This document shows positions 8,591 to 17,909 of a stretch of DNA of 64,000 nucleotides, in pieces. The position numbers and the translations under genes are program-made. The DNA is taken from assembly GCF_026625605.1 (NCBI RefSeq), contig NZ_CP113054.1, positions 1,860,001 to 1,924,000 on the forward strand. Direction: 5' to 3'. The DNA is from Luteolibacter sp. SL250. Its GTDB lineage: Bacteria > Verrucomicrobiota > Verrucomicrobiia > Verrucomicrobiales > Akkermansiaceae. The stretch's first letter is position 1; each line of letters opens with the position of its first letter. Below the pieces are notes generated by a model that saw only the letters and a program-made list of their open reading frames with translations, did no database searches and had not been told where the DNA came from.

Positions 8591-10723
8591 TCACGGGATT
8601 TTTCCGAAGATTTCCTTCAGCACCTCCGGTGACAGCAGCTCGGGCGTGATGACCGGCTCCGGCTGTCCGGGGATGTAAAGGACGTTGACGGGGATGGCGG
8701 TGCGGCCGAGTTCCTTCAGCTTCGCGTCGATGGCGGGACTTGTGTTGGTTTTGTCCGCCTTGAGGGCGACGATGTTCTTGTCCTTCATCAGTTTCACGAC
8801 ATCCGGGGTGTAGGCCCGGCTCTTGTTGACTTGGCACGTGAGGCACCACTTCGCGGTGAAATCGACATAGACCGGTTGGCCGGCGGCGAGCAGGCGCTCG
8901 ACTTCCTCCTGGGACCATGGGTGCCACTCGAGCTTGTTGGCGGCATCCGCGGCCTGGACGGTGGGGACGGGCCATGGCCAGGCTAGGAGGGTGCCGGTAG
9001 CTGCGAAGGCGAGAGCGATGATGCGGGCGGCGATGCGTACCTTCGCGGTGCGGTATGGCAGGCTCCAGCGGCCGTAGATCCATGCGGCGCAGGCGATGAT
9101 GCTGATGCCGATCATGACCCAGAGGCCCTTCTGTCCCTCATTGTGGTCGAAGACCTGCGCGCCATAGACCCACAGGAAGTAGCCGGCGGTGGCGAACAGG
9201 AGGAAGGACATGCCCTGCTTGAACGACTCCATCCACGCGCCGGGGCGTGGGAGTTTTTCGATCAACGCGGGGAAGGCGGAAAGGACGAGGTAGGGCAGCG
9301 AAAGACCGAGGCCCATGAAGGTGAAGGCGATGAAAAACGGCACGGCGGGCAGGCGGGCCGCGGCGCCGATGGCGGTGCCGAGGAAAGGACCGGAACATGG
9401 CGTGGCGACCAGGGTGGCCAGCACGCCGGAGAAGAAGGTTCCGGCGATGCCGGACTTCCGCGCGAGGTCCCCGCCGACGCCGGTCGCGGAGGTGCCGATC
9501 TCGAAGACCCCGAAGAGGTTCATGCCGAGCAGGAGCATGATGACGATGGCGATGAAACTGACCCGCGGGTCCTGGAGCTGGTTCCCCCAGCTGGTGATGC
9601 CGCCGAGGTAGAGGGCGAGAGCGAGCAACCAGAAGGAGATGAGCACGCCGAGGGTGAAGATGAGGCCGTGCAGGACGATCTTCCGCCGGTCATGCCCGGC
9701 CTGCTGGACGAAGCCGGAAATCTTCAGCCCGATGACGGGGAAGACGCAGGGCATGAGATTGAGGATGAGGCCGCCGAGGAACATGCCGCCGATGATGACC
9801 AGCAAAGTCTGGTCCGGCGCGGGCACGGTGGCATCCGCCGGGGCGGGGGTGGCAGTGGATTCCTTCAGCGAAATGGTGCCGATGGCGACGGGCGGGAAGG
9901 CGGCGCTTTTCGAAACGAGGATGCCGGAGAAGGCGTCCTCCTGTGGGATCTCATCCATGCTGATCTGCTCCGTGCGGCGTTTCAGCGGGACCTGCCATGC
10001 GCCGTCCTGCAGTGAGATGCCCGTATTGGCGGTCACCGGCACGATGAACTGCTGGTCCGGGATGAAGAGGAAATCGAAAGCCTGTACGCCCTTCGCCTTT
10101 TCGGAAACGGGGGTGAGGGTGAGCAGGATGCCGTCGCCCTGGGGTTTTGCGGCGGCCTTCCAATCCTGATTGGTGGCGGGGAGCGCCTGGCGTGCGGCGG
10201 TGAAGAGGGCGGCGTGGGCTGCGTCCACCACGGGGGCGTCCGCGACGGGCAGCTTGAGGGTGAAGGTGGCGGACTCATCGATGCAGGCCGTCTTGCAGAT
10301 TTGCCACTCCGCCTTTGCCGTGAGGGTCACGGGAGTGCCCGTTGTGAGCGTCGCAGGTGGAGTGATGTCCACCAGAAAGACGGGACTGCCGGAGTAGATG
10401 AGGCTTTTCATCACCAAGTCCCCGGCGCTCAGGTCCTTCAGTTCCGGGACCGGCCATTGGATGGGACCGGCGGAGAAGCCCTCCGGCAGCGTCCAGGTGA
10501 TGGTGGGTGATTTCTCGATGCCGCCGGAATTCTTGTAGTAGCTGTGCCACTCCGCGGGGTGGGTCAGCTTCAGTGCCACGGTGAAGGGCTTGCCGGGGGC
10601 GATGGTGCTGGTTTCCGGCACCATCAGCGTGGTGCTGGAGGTCCCTCCGGGAAGTTTGAACTGGGCGAGGGCTGGCAAGCTGCAACCGAACAGCAGGAAG
10701 AGGGCGGCGAGGAGGCGGGGCAT
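8591..10723 (-). CDS. dsbD: DsbD-type protein-disulfide reductase
   Basis: The 710-residue protein has a signal peptide (MPRLLAALFLLFGCSLPALA), a periplasmic DsbD N-terminal-like domain to about residue 290 with a Cys pair in QICKTACIDES, an eight-helix central membrane domain carrying Cys residues in LMPCVFPVIG and TPCSGPFLG, and a C-terminal thioredoxin domain with the redox motif WCLTCQ near residue 627. Electrons pass from cytoplasmic thioredoxin through the membrane domain to periplasmic partners such as cytochrome c maturation or disulfide isomerase. All Cys pairs appear intact. The N-terminal domain resembles the ScsB-like form. It is transcribed alone; the cbb3 oxidase elsewhere in the window is one plausible client. 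Confidence 0.92.
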   Translation of the reverse strand: MPRLLAALFLLFGCSLPALAQFKLPGGTSSTTLMVPETSTIAPGKPFTVALKLTHPAEWHSYYKNSGGIEKSPTITWTLPEGFSAGPIQWPVPELKDLSAGDLVMKSLIYSGSPVFLVDITPPATLTTGTPVTLTAKAEWQICKTACIDESATFTLKLPVADAPVVDAAHAALFTAARQALPATNQDWKAAAKPQGDGILLTLTPVSEKAKGVQAFDFLFIPDQQFIVPVTANTGISLQDGAWQVPLKRRTEQISMDEIPQEDAFSGILVSKSAAFPPVAIGTISLKESTATPAPADATVPAPDQTLLVIIGGMFLGGLILNLMPCVFPVIGLKISGFVQQAGHDRRKIVLHGLIFTLGVLISFWLLALALYLGGITSWGNQLQDPRVSFIAIVIMLLLGMNLFGVFEIGTSATGVGGDLARKSGIAGTFFSGVLATLVATPCSGPFLGTAIGAAARLPAVPFFIAFTFMGLGLSLPYLVLSAFPALIEKLPRPGAWMESFKQGMSFLLFATAGYFLWVYGAQVFDHNEGQKGLWVMIGISIIACAAWIYGRWSLPYRTAKVRIAARIIALAFAATGTLLAWPWPVPTVQAADAANKLEWHPWSQEEVERLLAAGQPVYVDFTAKWCLTCQVNKSRAYTPDVVKLMKDKNIVALKADKTNTSPAIDAKLKELGRTAIPVNVLYIPGQPEPVITPELLSPEVLKEIFGKIP

Positions 10724-10776
10724 ACGGGGTTTCGGAATCGACTGGAGTTAAGAGGCCCCGGTGGCACAAATCATCC

Positions 10777-10809
10777 AAAAAAAGAAGACGCCCGGATTTC
10801 CCGGACGTC
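10777..10809 (-). terminator. Rho-independent terminator after the glycine-zipper gene
   Basis: On the minus strand a GC-rich hairpin GACGTCCGGG-AAA-TCCGGGCGTC (10787-10809) is followed by TTCTTTTTTT. It lies 30 bp downstream of the stop codon of the small glycine-zipper gene at 10839 and upstream of dsbD on the same strand, so it should separate the two transcripts. Confidence 0.85.
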
Positions 10810-10838
10810 CTCTCCACTGATATAGGCCGGAAAGCGGT

Positions 10839-11114
10839 TCAGTAGCGGTAGTCGCGGTCGCGGTAGTAGCGGCGCTCCTGCTGGTCCCGGTTGTTGCCGA
10901 TGGCGCCGCCTGCCACACCGCCTGCTGCGGCTCCCAGGGCGGCGCCTTCAAGTCCGCGGCCGGACTGGTGGCCGAGCACGCCGCCGGCGACGCCGCCGAT
11001 GATGGCGCCCGTTGCGGCTCCGCGCTGGGTGTTCGGACCCATGTCCGCGCAGTTTGAAAGGGTGAGGGCCGTAAGGACGGCACCGATGGTGAGTGTGATG
11101 GATTTCATGGTCAT
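10839..11114 (-). CDS. Small glycine-zipper lipoprotein
   Basis: A 91-residue protein with a signal peptide ending in a lipobox-like LSNCADMG, so it is probably lipidated. It then carries alternating Gly/Ala segments (AATGAIIGGVAGGVLG and LGAAAGGVAGGAIG), the glycine-zipper pattern of the OmpA-like/YMGG family, and a charged, Tyr/Arg-rich tail (RRYYRDRDYRY). Such proteins sit in the outer membrane or periplasm, and some are stress-induced. The start may be the second ATG at 11108. It has its own strong terminator downstream. Function unknown beyond an envelope association. Confidence 0.85.
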   Translation of the reverse strand: MTMKSITLTIGAVLTALTLSNCADMGPNTQRGAATGAIIGGVAGGVLGHQSGRGLEGAALGAAAGGVAGGAIGNNRDQQERRYYRDRDYRY

Positions 11115-11174
11115 AGATTGTCGGATTCGATTTTAAGTTAGATCGCTATGACAGGTTCTCAAGAGGATTTATTC

Positions 11175-11606
11175 ATGGGAATTTTCGTGGATAATACCGC
11201 CATGACACTCGAGGTCTCCACGCCCGCCCTGCTGTTCCCCGCCATCAGCCTGCTGTTCCTTTCCTTCACGAACCGGTTCCTGCACCTGGCGGCACTGATC
11301 CGGAAGCTGCACAGCGACTGGCTGGTGGCAGGGGATGTGCTGCTGGAGGCACAGATCGCCAACTTACGGCGCAGGCTGACGTTGATCCGCGCGATGCAGT
11401 TGCTGGGGGCGCTGAGCCTATTCCTGTGCGTGGTGGCGATGCTGGGCGTGGTCGGATCCTGGAAGGTGACGGCCATGGTGGCGTTCACCATCGCGCTGGC
11501 GCTGATGGCCGCCTCGCTGGCATGCCTGGTGTGGGAGGTGTGGATCTCCGGCGGCGCGCTGCGCATCCTGCTCAACGCGATGGAGAAGGACGCGGGCGGG
11601 AAGTGA
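11175..11606 (+). CDS. DUF2721-type membrane protein
   Basis: The start at 11175 is chosen because AGAGGA lies seven bases upstream; the ATG at 11148 has no ribosome-binding site. The 143-residue product shows an N-terminal helix (TPALLFPAISLLFLSFTNRF), a charged cytoplasmic loop (RKLHSD...EAQIANLRRRLTLIR) and two further helices (LLGALSLFLCVVAML and MVAFTIALALMAASLACLVW). This arrangement matches the DUF2721 family of small bacterial membrane proteins, whose function is not known. The conserved pattern of Arg-rich loop between hydrophobic segments is present. It is divergent from the glycine-zipper gene with about 60 bp between starts. Confidence 0.8.
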   Translation: MGIFVDNTAMTLEVSTPALLFPAISLLFLSFTNRFLHLAALIRKLHSDWLVAGDVLLEAQIANLRRRLTLIRAMQLLGALSLFLCVVAMLGVVGSWKVTAMVAFTIALALMAASLACLVWEVWISGGALRILLNAMEKDAGGK

Positions 11607-11696
11607 GGGGGGATCCGCCAAGGGTATCCGTTTCCTGCCCATCACCTGGCGAAATTTTTGGGGGCGGAATGCGGAAGCGGGTGTATAGGTGGGATT

Positions 11697-11948
11697 ATGG
11701 CAAATTCCAAAGCATCCTTCAGCCTTCCTTCACTGATCGCGCTGGTGGCCGCGATTCTGATCTTCGTCGTCAACAATGGTTTCCTCGTGTTCCTCCTCGC
11801 AGGGGTGGCGATCATCTTCGGCTTGCTGGGAATCATCCTTTCCCTCGCTCCCAGCGTGCGCGGGGGAATCGTCAGCTTCCTGGGTATCGGCGCCGGCCTG
11901 ATCGGCGTGATCATGGCGATGGTGAAGCTGCTGCAGGCGATTTTCTGA
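11697..11948 (+). CDS. Small three-helix membrane protein
   Basis: The 83-residue product (MANSKASFSLPSLIALVAAI...) consists of three hydrophobic segments separated by short Gly- and Pro-containing turns and ends at LLQAIF. An in-frame extension upstream to 11658 looks non-coding. No motif identifies a family. It ends 4 bp before the metallopeptidase gene, so the two are probably co-transcribed. Confidence 0.7.
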   Translation: MANSKASFSLPSLIALVAAILIFVVNNGFLVFLLAGVAIIFGLLGIILSLAPSVRGGIVSFLGIGAGLIGVIMAMVKLLQAIF

Positions 11949-11952
11949 GTTC

Positions 11953-13056
11953 ATGAACGTCTATTTCTGCCAGCACTGTGGGGAACGCCTGTTTTTCGAA
12001 AACACGTTCTGTATTTCCTGCAACCACACGCTGGGGTTCCTGCCGGACCGGCTCCAGATCTCCGTCCTGACCGGAGCGGGTGGGGAATGGGGGAGCCTGA
12101 TTCCGGAAGCGGAGGGTTTCCTTTACCGGAAGTGCCGGAACTATGAGGCGGAGAACGCCTGCAACTGGATGATTGCGGCGGATGATCCGGAGGCGTTCTG
12201 TATCTCCTGCCGCCTGGTCCAGGTGATCCCGGACCTATCCGCACCCGGAAACCGTGAATCATGGGTGAAGATGGAAGCTGCGAAGCGCAGGCTGATCTAT
12301 TCGCTGCTGAAACTGCGGTTGCCCGTCATCCCGAAGACGGTGGACGCGGCGAACGGGCTTGCCTTCGCCTTTCTTGCGGATCCCGCCACGCCGATGTCGG
12401 AGAGTGAGCGCATCCTCACCGGGCACATGAACGGCATCATCACCATCAACCTGGAAGAGGCGGATGATGCGGTGCGGGAGAAAACCCGGCTCAACATGCG
12501 GGAGGTCTACCGCACCCTGCTGGGACACTTCCGGCATGAATGCGCCCACTACTATTGGGATCTGTTGGTAAGGTCGGATCCGCGGATCGATGAAGTGCGG
12601 GGGATGTTCGGTGACGAGCGTGCGGACTACGGGGCAGCGCTGCAGAGCTACTATCAGGCCGGACCTCCCGCTGACTGGGGCGTCCGTTTCGTGACTCCGT
12701 ATGCGGCAGCCCATCCCTGGGAGGACTGGGCGGAGACATGGTCCCACTATCTCCATATCATGGACACCCTGGAATCCGCCTCCGCAGGGGGAGTTGAGAT
12801 CCGGTTGAAAGGGGAGCACCGGGCGCTCCAGAATCCCTACGGCCTGGACTTCCCCTCCATCCGGGAGAACTGGCATGCACTGCGGTTCGTCATCAACAGT
12901 CTCAACCGCAGCATGGGCATGGCGGATCCCTATCCCTTCATCCTGTCAGATGCCGTGACGGAGAAGCTGGCGTTCATCCACCATTGGATAAGCCGTAGGC
13001 CCGCACTGGCCTCCGTTCCCGCTGCGCCGCCAGCGGTTCAGCAGGTTCTTCCATAG
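11953..13056 (+). CDS. Putative zinc-binding metallopeptidase with zinc ribbon (DUF2248-like)
   Basis: The 367-residue product begins with a zinc ribbon (CQHCGERLFFENTFCISCNHTLGFLP), and a second Cys set occurs near residues 59-83 (CRNYEAENACNW, FCISC). The putative protease motif HFRHECAHYYWD near residue 196 is an HExxH site with flanking His. A later GDERADYGAALQ segment and the helical EDWAETWSHYLHI are typical of the Zn-peptidase family formerly DUF2248. The protein is probably cytoplasmic; no signal peptide is present. The target is unknown. The start at 11953 follows the preceding stop by 4 bp, consistent with translational coupling. Confidence 0.88.
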   Translation: MNVYFCQHCGERLFFENTFCISCNHTLGFLPDRLQISVLTGAGGEWGSLIPEAEGFLYRKCRNYEAENACNWMIAADDPEAFCISCRLVQVIPDLSAPGNRESWVKMEAAKRRLIYSLLKLRLPVIPKTVDAANGLAFAFLADPATPMSESERILTGHMNGIITINLEEADDAVREKTRLNMREVYRTLLGHFRHECAHYYWDLLVRSDPRIDEVRGMFGDERADYGAALQSYYQAGPPADWGVRFVTPYAAAHPWEDWAETWSHYLHIMDTLESASAGGVEIRLKGEHRALQNPYGLDFPSIRENWHALRFVINSLNRSMGMADPYPFILSDAVTEKLAFIHHWISRRPALASVPAAPPAVQQVLP

Positions 13057-13254
13057 GTCGCGCGTGGGTTGGCACGTCCGGTGCTATATCACGAAATGTC
13101 GCGACACTCGGGCGGTCCGACTGACTCATCCCACAGGTTAATGGGTTTCCCTGGGGGGTGATCGGCCGGACCGCCATTTTCCATCGCGCGGACTGGCTGC
13201 CGGAAACACAGATCTCTTCTGGACCTGTGGCCGGGGAGCTTCCATCTTCGGTCC

Positions 13255-13893
13255 ATGTTGGATCGAATCGCCAGAAGACGCATCGTGCCCGTGGTGGTGC
13301 TGGACCGTGAGGAAGACGCGGAGCCGCTTGCAGAAGCTTTGCTGAAGGGAGGGCTGGACATCATGGAAATCACCTTCCGCACGGCGGCGGCGGAAGGTTC
13401 CATCCGGCGCATCGCAAAGGCATTTCCGGAGATCCTGCTTGGAGCGGGTACGCTCCTCGACAGGGAACAGGTGCTGCGGGCGAAGGACGCGGGCGCGGTC
13501 TTCGGTCTGGCTCCGGGGCTTAATCCGGCGAACGTGGCGGCGGCGAATGCCTGCGGCCTCCAGTTCTCCCCGGGCGTCATGACGCCCAGCGAGGTGGAAC
13601 AGGCGATGGCGCTGGGCTGCAAGCTGCTGAAGTTTTTCCCGGCGGAGACGGCGGGCGGTGTGGGCATGCTCAAGGCCCTGGCCGGACCATACGGCCATAC
13701 CGGCGTGAACTTCATCCCCACCGGGGGGATCGGGTCGAAGAATCTCCTCGAGTATCTGAAACTTCCCGTGGTGGCCGCGATCGGCGGATCATGGATGGTG
13801 GACAAGGCCCTCGTCGCCGCCGGCCAGTGGAGCGAGATCACCCGCCTCACCGAAGAGGCGCTCGCCTTGGCGGCTGGGGAGACGGAGGAGTGA
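13255..13893 (+). CDS. eda: KDPG / 4-hydroxy-2-oxoglutarate aldolase
   Basis: The 212-residue protein is a full-length class I aldolase of the KDPG aldolase family. The Schiff-base lysine is K126 in KLLKFFPAE, the catalytic glutamate is E38 in MEITFRT, and GAGTLLD and FIPTGGI are phosphate- and substrate-binding loops. It cleaves 2-dehydro-3-deoxy-6-phosphogluconate to pyruvate and glyceraldehyde 3-phosphate (Entner-Doudoroff pathway and uronate catabolism) and may also act on 4-hydroxy-2-oxoglutarate. No KDG kinase or Edd gene is adjacent. It converges with the Gfo/Idh/MocA gene, with a hairpin between them. Confidence 0.95.
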   Translation: MLDRIARRRIVPVVVLDREEDAEPLAEALLKGGLDIMEITFRTAAAEGSIRRIAKAFPEILLGAGTLLDREQVLRAKDAGAVFGLAPGLNPANVAAANACGLQFSPGVMTPSEVEQAMALGCKLLKFFPAETAGGVGMLKALAGPYGHTGVNFIPTGGIGSKNLLEYLKLPVVAAIGGSWMVDKALVAAGQWSEITRLTEEALALAAGETEE

Positions 13894-13929
13894 TGCCGGC
13901 ACGGCACTGATCTCATCCGCGCGCATACC

Positions 13930-13964
13930 CTGATGGGATTCTCCATCGACGGAGGTTCCATCAG
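13930..13964. terminator. Hairpin between convergent eda and Gfo/Idh/MocA genes
   Basis: CTGATGG and CCATCAG close an imperfect stem of about 14 bp in the 90-bp convergent gap. No T-run follows it on either strand, so a bidirectional transcription stop is only a guess. Confidence 0.4.
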
Positions 13965-13983
13965 GTCCGTCGTTCCAGGCAGG

Positions 13984-15252
13984 TCAGACTTTTGCGTCCC
14001 AGCCCTTGCGGTATTCCCGTGCCCACAGCTTTTCCCCTTCGGGGTTGCCGATGAGTTTCTTCGCCTTAGGGTCGAAGCGGACGACCGTACCGGTGCGGAA
14101 GGCGATGTTGCCGAGGTGGCAGAGCATGGCACTGGTCTGGCCGACCTCGATCTCGGAGTTGAGTTTCGCCTTGCCACGGATGGCATCGAGGAAATTGCCG
14201 ATGTGATCGGGATCTCCGGCGGGGCCTTCGGTCTCGGAAGTTTTCACGCCCTTTTCGTCATGGAAAACGCATTTGCCGCCGATGACGTACATGCTGCCGC
14301 CCTCACCATAAAAGGCACAGGTGGCGTGTTTCTCCACGGAAGACGGGTGGCAACTGCTCTGCTCCCATGATGCGCCGCAGTGGCCGAAGTCATAGATGGC
14401 GGAGCCGCTGTCCGGGAACTCCTGCTTGTCATCGAACCAATAGCGCCCGCCCAGGTAGCTGACCTGGCTGGGATGGTCCACACCGAGTCCCCAGCGGACG
14501 ACATCCAGTGAATGCACGCCGTTGTTCGCCAGCTCGCCGTTGCCGTAGTGGGTGCGCCAGTGCCAGTCGTAGTGGACGTAGTCCATCACGTCCTCCCGCT
14601 CCGGCACGGGACCCTGCCACAGGTTGAGGTCGAGCTTTCCTTCCGGCGGCTGCGCGCGCTTGCCGATGGTCTTGCGGCTGGCGTCATACCACGCTTTGCC
14701 GTAGCGGACCTTGCCGATCGCGCCGTCATGGAGTTTCGCGATGCCCTCGACCACGCCCGGCCAGGACCGCCGCTGGTTGCCCATCTGGCAGAGGCGGTCG
14801 TATTTCCTCGCGGACTCGACGATCATCTCCGCCTCCCGCGGGTTGTGGCTGCCGGGCTTCTCCACATAGACGTGCTTGCCCGCGGCCATGCAAAGCAGGG
14901 CGGCCGGGGTGTGCCAGAAGTTCGGCGTCGCGATGAACACGGCATGAAGGTCCTTGTCCTCCAGGAAAGTCCGGAAATCCGTCACGCCCTTGCAGGGTTC
15001 CTTCTGGGTTTCGGAGATGGTTTTCATGCCCTTCGCCAGGCGGCCTTCGTCCGTCTCAGCCACGTATTTGATGCTCACTCCCGGCAGCTTCAGCAGCGCC
15101 TTCACGTGGTCCATGCCGCGCTTCAGTCCGACGACGGCCACCTGCAGGGATTCCCCGGTGGCTGCGGTGGTGGCGGCGGCAGCCATGTGGGGGAGCAACA
15201 CCAGCCCGGTACCGAGCGTGGCCATGGAGGAAAGGAGTTCGCGGCGTTTCAT
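13984..15252 (-). CDS. Tat-exported Gfo/Idh/MocA family oxidoreductase
   Basis: The 422-residue product begins MKRRELLSSMATLGTGLVLLPH, a twin-arginine-type signal, followed by the Rossmann domain (VAVVGLKRGMDHVKAL) and the catalytic-lysine motif HVYVEKPGSHN, as in the family's EKP motif. The C-terminal alpha/beta domain contains GVHSLDVVRWGLG. Family members oxidise or reduce sugars, inositols and related compounds with NAD(P); secreted Verrucomicrobia/Planctomycetes forms are common in glycan-degradation loci. The substrate is unknown. A 166-bp region separates it from the divergently transcribed ceramidase-like gene. Confidence 0.92.
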   Translation of the reverse strand: MKRRELLSSMATLGTGLVLLPHMAAAATTAATGESLQVAVVGLKRGMDHVKALLKLPGVSIKYVAETDEGRLAKGMKTISETQKEPCKGVTDFRTFLEDKDLHAVFIATPNFWHTPAALLCMAAGKHVYVEKPGSHNPREAEMIVESARKYDRLCQMGNQRRSWPGVVEGIAKLHDGAIGKVRYGKAWYDASRKTIGKRAQPPEGKLDLNLWQGPVPEREDVMDYVHYDWHWRTHYGNGELANNGVHSLDVVRWGLGVDHPSQVSYLGGRYWFDDKQEFPDSGSAIYDFGHCGASWEQSSCHPSSVEKHATCAFYGEGGSMYVIGGKCVFHDEKGVKTSETEGPAGDPDHIGNFLDAIRGKAKLNSEIEVGQTSAMLCHLGNIAFRTGTVVRFDPKAKKLIGNPEGEKLWAREYRKGWDAKV

Positions 15253-15418
15253 GGGTTTGGTAGGTAAAATCGGATGCGGTTACGGCGGTGCTGTCCGGGC
15301 ATTTGTCAGATCTCCGGAAAAGCATCCGAATGAGACGGTTTAAGAGTGTGGAACACTGAAAGGGAAAGCGTTTCAGAAAGGGTATCCGGAGCATGCATCC
15401 CTCCGGGCGCTCCATGTC

Positions 15419-16849
15419 ATGATGATGAAGAACCTCTCCATACTATTCAGTGTGACCCTTTGCTCCCTGCCGTGGGTTTCCTCCGGTGGCGAAGAACTGC
15501 GGGCTGGTGCGGCCACCAGCAACATCACCCCGGCCCTGGGAGTTCCCATCATCGGCAACTTCGGCAGGCAACTCGCTGCGAACGTCCATGATGAACTCCA
15601 CGTCCGCGCGCTGGTGGTGGATGACGGGAAAAAGAAAGTCGCGCTGGTCGTCTGCGACCTCCTCGGCATCCGCGGCACGGTTTCCGTGGAAGCGAGGAAA
15701 CGGATCAGGGAGGCGACCGGCATTCCGGAGGAAAATGTCCTGATTTCCGCGACGCACACCCACTCCGCGGGGGATGCGCTGGGCCACCGCTATGACCTGA
15801 AGGCCCCGCTCACGGACTACCAGCAGTTTGTCGTTTCACGCATCGCGGATGCGGTCGGCATTGCGGACCGCAGGCTGCGTCCGGCGGAGGTGGCATCCGG
15901 CAAGGTGGACATCCCGGAGCATGTGTTCAACCGCCGGTGGTCGATGAAGGAGGGCACCATGCCTTCCAATCCCTTCGGCAAGATCGACAAGGCAAAGATG
16001 AACCCGGCTGTGGCGAGCCCGAATCTGGTGGATCCGGTCGGGCCGGTGGATCCCACACTTTCCTTCGTCGCGTTCAGGGAGCCGGGCGGGAGGCTCATCT
16101 CCCTGTTCGCCGCCTACTCGGTCCACTACATCGGCGGGGTGAAGTTCGGGGACATTTCCGCGGACTACTTCGGGGTGTTCTGCGGGGAACTTGGCAAGCT
16201 GCAGCCGCAGCCGCCGGATGCCGCATCCCCCCCCTTCGTGGCGATGCTGGCCAACGGCACCAGTGGTGACATCAACAATGTGAACTTCCGCCACGGCGGC
16301 CCGAAGTTCCCCGCCTATGAAAAAATGCTCATGGTCGGAAGGGATGTGGCCGGAAAGGTGGACGGTGCCCTGAAGACCGTGGAGTGGAAGAGGCAGGTGG
16401 AGGTGGATGCCCGCCACCGCGTGGTGGAACTGTTGCGCAAGCCCGTGGATCCGGAACTGGCCGCGTGGGCGGAGGAAACGGCGAAGAAGGAGGTGCCGGA
16501 GGGGAAGGTGGACATGCCGAAGATCTACGCGGAGCGGGTCCTTTCCATCGTGAGGGCGGAGCAGAAAATCGGGGTGCCGCTGCACTTCATCCGTATCGGG
16601 GAAACCGGCATCGGTGCCATGCCGGTCGAGGTTTTCGCGGAGACCGGGCTGGAGTTCAGGAAAGCGGCGCCGCTTCCCCATTCCTTCATGATCAGCATGG
16701 CGCACGACTACCTCGGCTACCTGCCCACACCGCGGCAACTGGAGCTGGGCGGCTACGAAACCTGGCCCGGAACGAATCACCTCGAACCGAAGGCCAGCGC
16801 CGTGATGCTGGATACCCTGCTCGAAATGGCGCGACAAACCAAACCCTGA
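15419..16849 (+). CDS. Neutral/alkaline ceramidase-like hydrolase, secreted
   Basis: The 476-residue protein has a signal peptide (MMMKNLSILFSVTLCSLPWV) and the N-terminal domain of neutral/alkaline non-lysosomal ceramidases: RAGAATSNITP and the zinc-ligand motif ISATHTHSAGD near residue 110, then FAAYSVHYIGGVKFGDISADY and MLANGTSGDINN. The length is below that of full ceramidases (about 650-700 residues), so the C-terminal Ig-like domain appears to be missing; this is typical of planctomycete/verrucomicrobial homologues whose substrates are unproven. It is followed 9 bp later by a Gfo/Idh/MocA gene on the same strand, so a joint role in catabolism of a lipid or sugar conjugate is likely. Confidence 0.88.
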   Translation: MMMKNLSILFSVTLCSLPWVSSGGEELRAGAATSNITPALGVPIIGNFGRQLAANVHDELHVRALVVDDGKKKVALVVCDLLGIRGTVSVEARKRIREATGIPEENVLISATHTHSAGDALGHRYDLKAPLTDYQQFVVSRIADAVGIADRRLRPAEVASGKVDIPEHVFNRRWSMKEGTMPSNPFGKIDKAKMNPAVASPNLVDPVGPVDPTLSFVAFREPGGRLISLFAAYSVHYIGGVKFGDISADYFGVFCGELGKLQPQPPDAASPPFVAMLANGTSGDINNVNFRHGGPKFPAYEKMLMVGRDVAGKVDGALKTVEWKRQVEVDARHRVVELLRKPVDPELAAWAEETAKKEVPEGKVDMPKIYAERVLSIVRAEQKIGVPLHFIRIGETGIGAMPVEVFAETGLEFRKAAPLPHSFMISMAHDYLGYLPTPRQLELGGYETWPGTNHLEPKASAVMLDTLLEMARQTKP

Positions 16850-16857
16850 TCAACGAC

Positions 16858-17868
16858 ATGAACATGAAACACTGGATGATCGCCGGCCTGTGCGCCGCAT
16901 GGATGGCTCCGCTGGCACCGGCGGAGGAAAAGCCGAAGGAGATCCGCATCGGGATCATCGGCCTGGACACCAGCCACTCCACCGCATTCACCAAGATCCT
17001 CAACGTCGGTCCGAAAAACCCGGAGGACGCGCCGAGGCTGGCCGGTCTGAAGGTGGTGGCCGCCTATGCTCCGGGCAGCAGGGACATCCCTGAAAGCTAT
17101 GAACGCGTCCCGGAATACACCGAAACCGTGAAGAAGATGGGTGTCGAGATCGTGGATTCCATCGACCAACTGCTCACGAAGGTGGACGCGGTGTTGCTGG
17201 AGAGCAACGACGGGAAGGTCCATCTGGAGCAGGTGAGGCCCGTGCTGAAGGCGAAGAAGCCGATCTTCATCGACAAACCTCTGGCCGCCACCCTCGCGGA
17301 TTGTCTCACGATCTACGACGAGGCCGCCGCCGCGGGTGTTCCCATCTTCACCGCTTCCTCCCTGCGCTACGGCACTGCCACCCTGCAGGCTCGCGCCGGA
17401 AAGATTGGCACGGTGAAAAGCGCGGAGGCGCACAGCCCGGCCAAGCTGGAGAAAAGCCACGTCGATCTGTTCTGGTATGGCATCCACGGAGTGGAATCCG
17501 TCTTCACCGTCCTCGGCAAAGGGGCGGTGAGTGTGAAGCGCGGCACCACCGCCGACGGCCTCATCCAGGTGACCGGGGAATGGACCGGAGGCAGGACCGG
17601 GGTCTTCCGGGAATCCAATACCACGGACCGGAAGGGTTACGGCGGACTGGCGAAAGGCGACAAGGGCGAGCTCGCCATCGGCGCGTACGATGGCTATGAA
17701 CCGCTGCTTTTCGCCATCGCGGATTTCTTCCGGACCGGAAAGCCGCCGGTGGAGATGGCGGAGACGCTGGAGATCTATGCCTTCATGGAAGCCGCGGATG
17801 AAAGCAAGCGCCGCGGAGGGGAAGCCGTCACCCTGGCGGAGGTGATGGAGAAAGCCCGCGCGAAGTAA
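16858..17868 (+). CDS. Secreted Gfo/Idh/MocA family oxidoreductase
   Basis: The start is the ATG at 16858 (MNMKHWMIAGLCAAWMAPLA), which gives a Sec signal peptide; the longer open frame upstream is a shadow of the preceding gene. The Rossmann fold starts at IRIGIIGLDTSHSTAFT, and the active-site motif is FIDKPLAATL, with Asp replacing the usual Glu of the EKP motif. The C-terminal domain has DLFWYGIHGVESVF. This subgroup of smaller, DKP-type proteins is common next to ceramidase-like genes in Verrucomicrobia; redox substrate unknown. It lies 8 bp after the ceramidase-like gene, so the two form an operon. Confidence 0.9.
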   Translation: MNMKHWMIAGLCAAWMAPLAPAEEKPKEIRIGIIGLDTSHSTAFTKILNVGPKNPEDAPRLAGLKVVAAYAPGSRDIPESYERVPEYTETVKKMGVEIVDSIDQLLTKVDAVLLESNDGKVHLEQVRPVLKAKKPIFIDKPLAATLADCLTIYDEAAAAGVPIFTASSLRYGTATLQARAGKIGTVKSAEAHSPAKLEKSHVDLFWYGIHGVESVFTVLGKGAVSVKRGTTADGLIQVTGEWTGGRTGVFRESNTTDRKGYGGLAKGDKGELAIGAYDGYEPLLFAIADFFRTGKPPVEMAETLEIYAFMEAADESKRRGGEAVTLAEVMEKARAK

Positions 17869-17909
17869 GAATGATTCGCGCACCGGGACATTCTGGACTA
17901 CTGGGTGGG

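Noticed and set aside
9143..10015. 290-residue acidic ORF antisense to dsbD
   Set aside because: Extreme Glu/Gly/Asp content and complete overlap with a gene that has conserved redox and membrane motifs.
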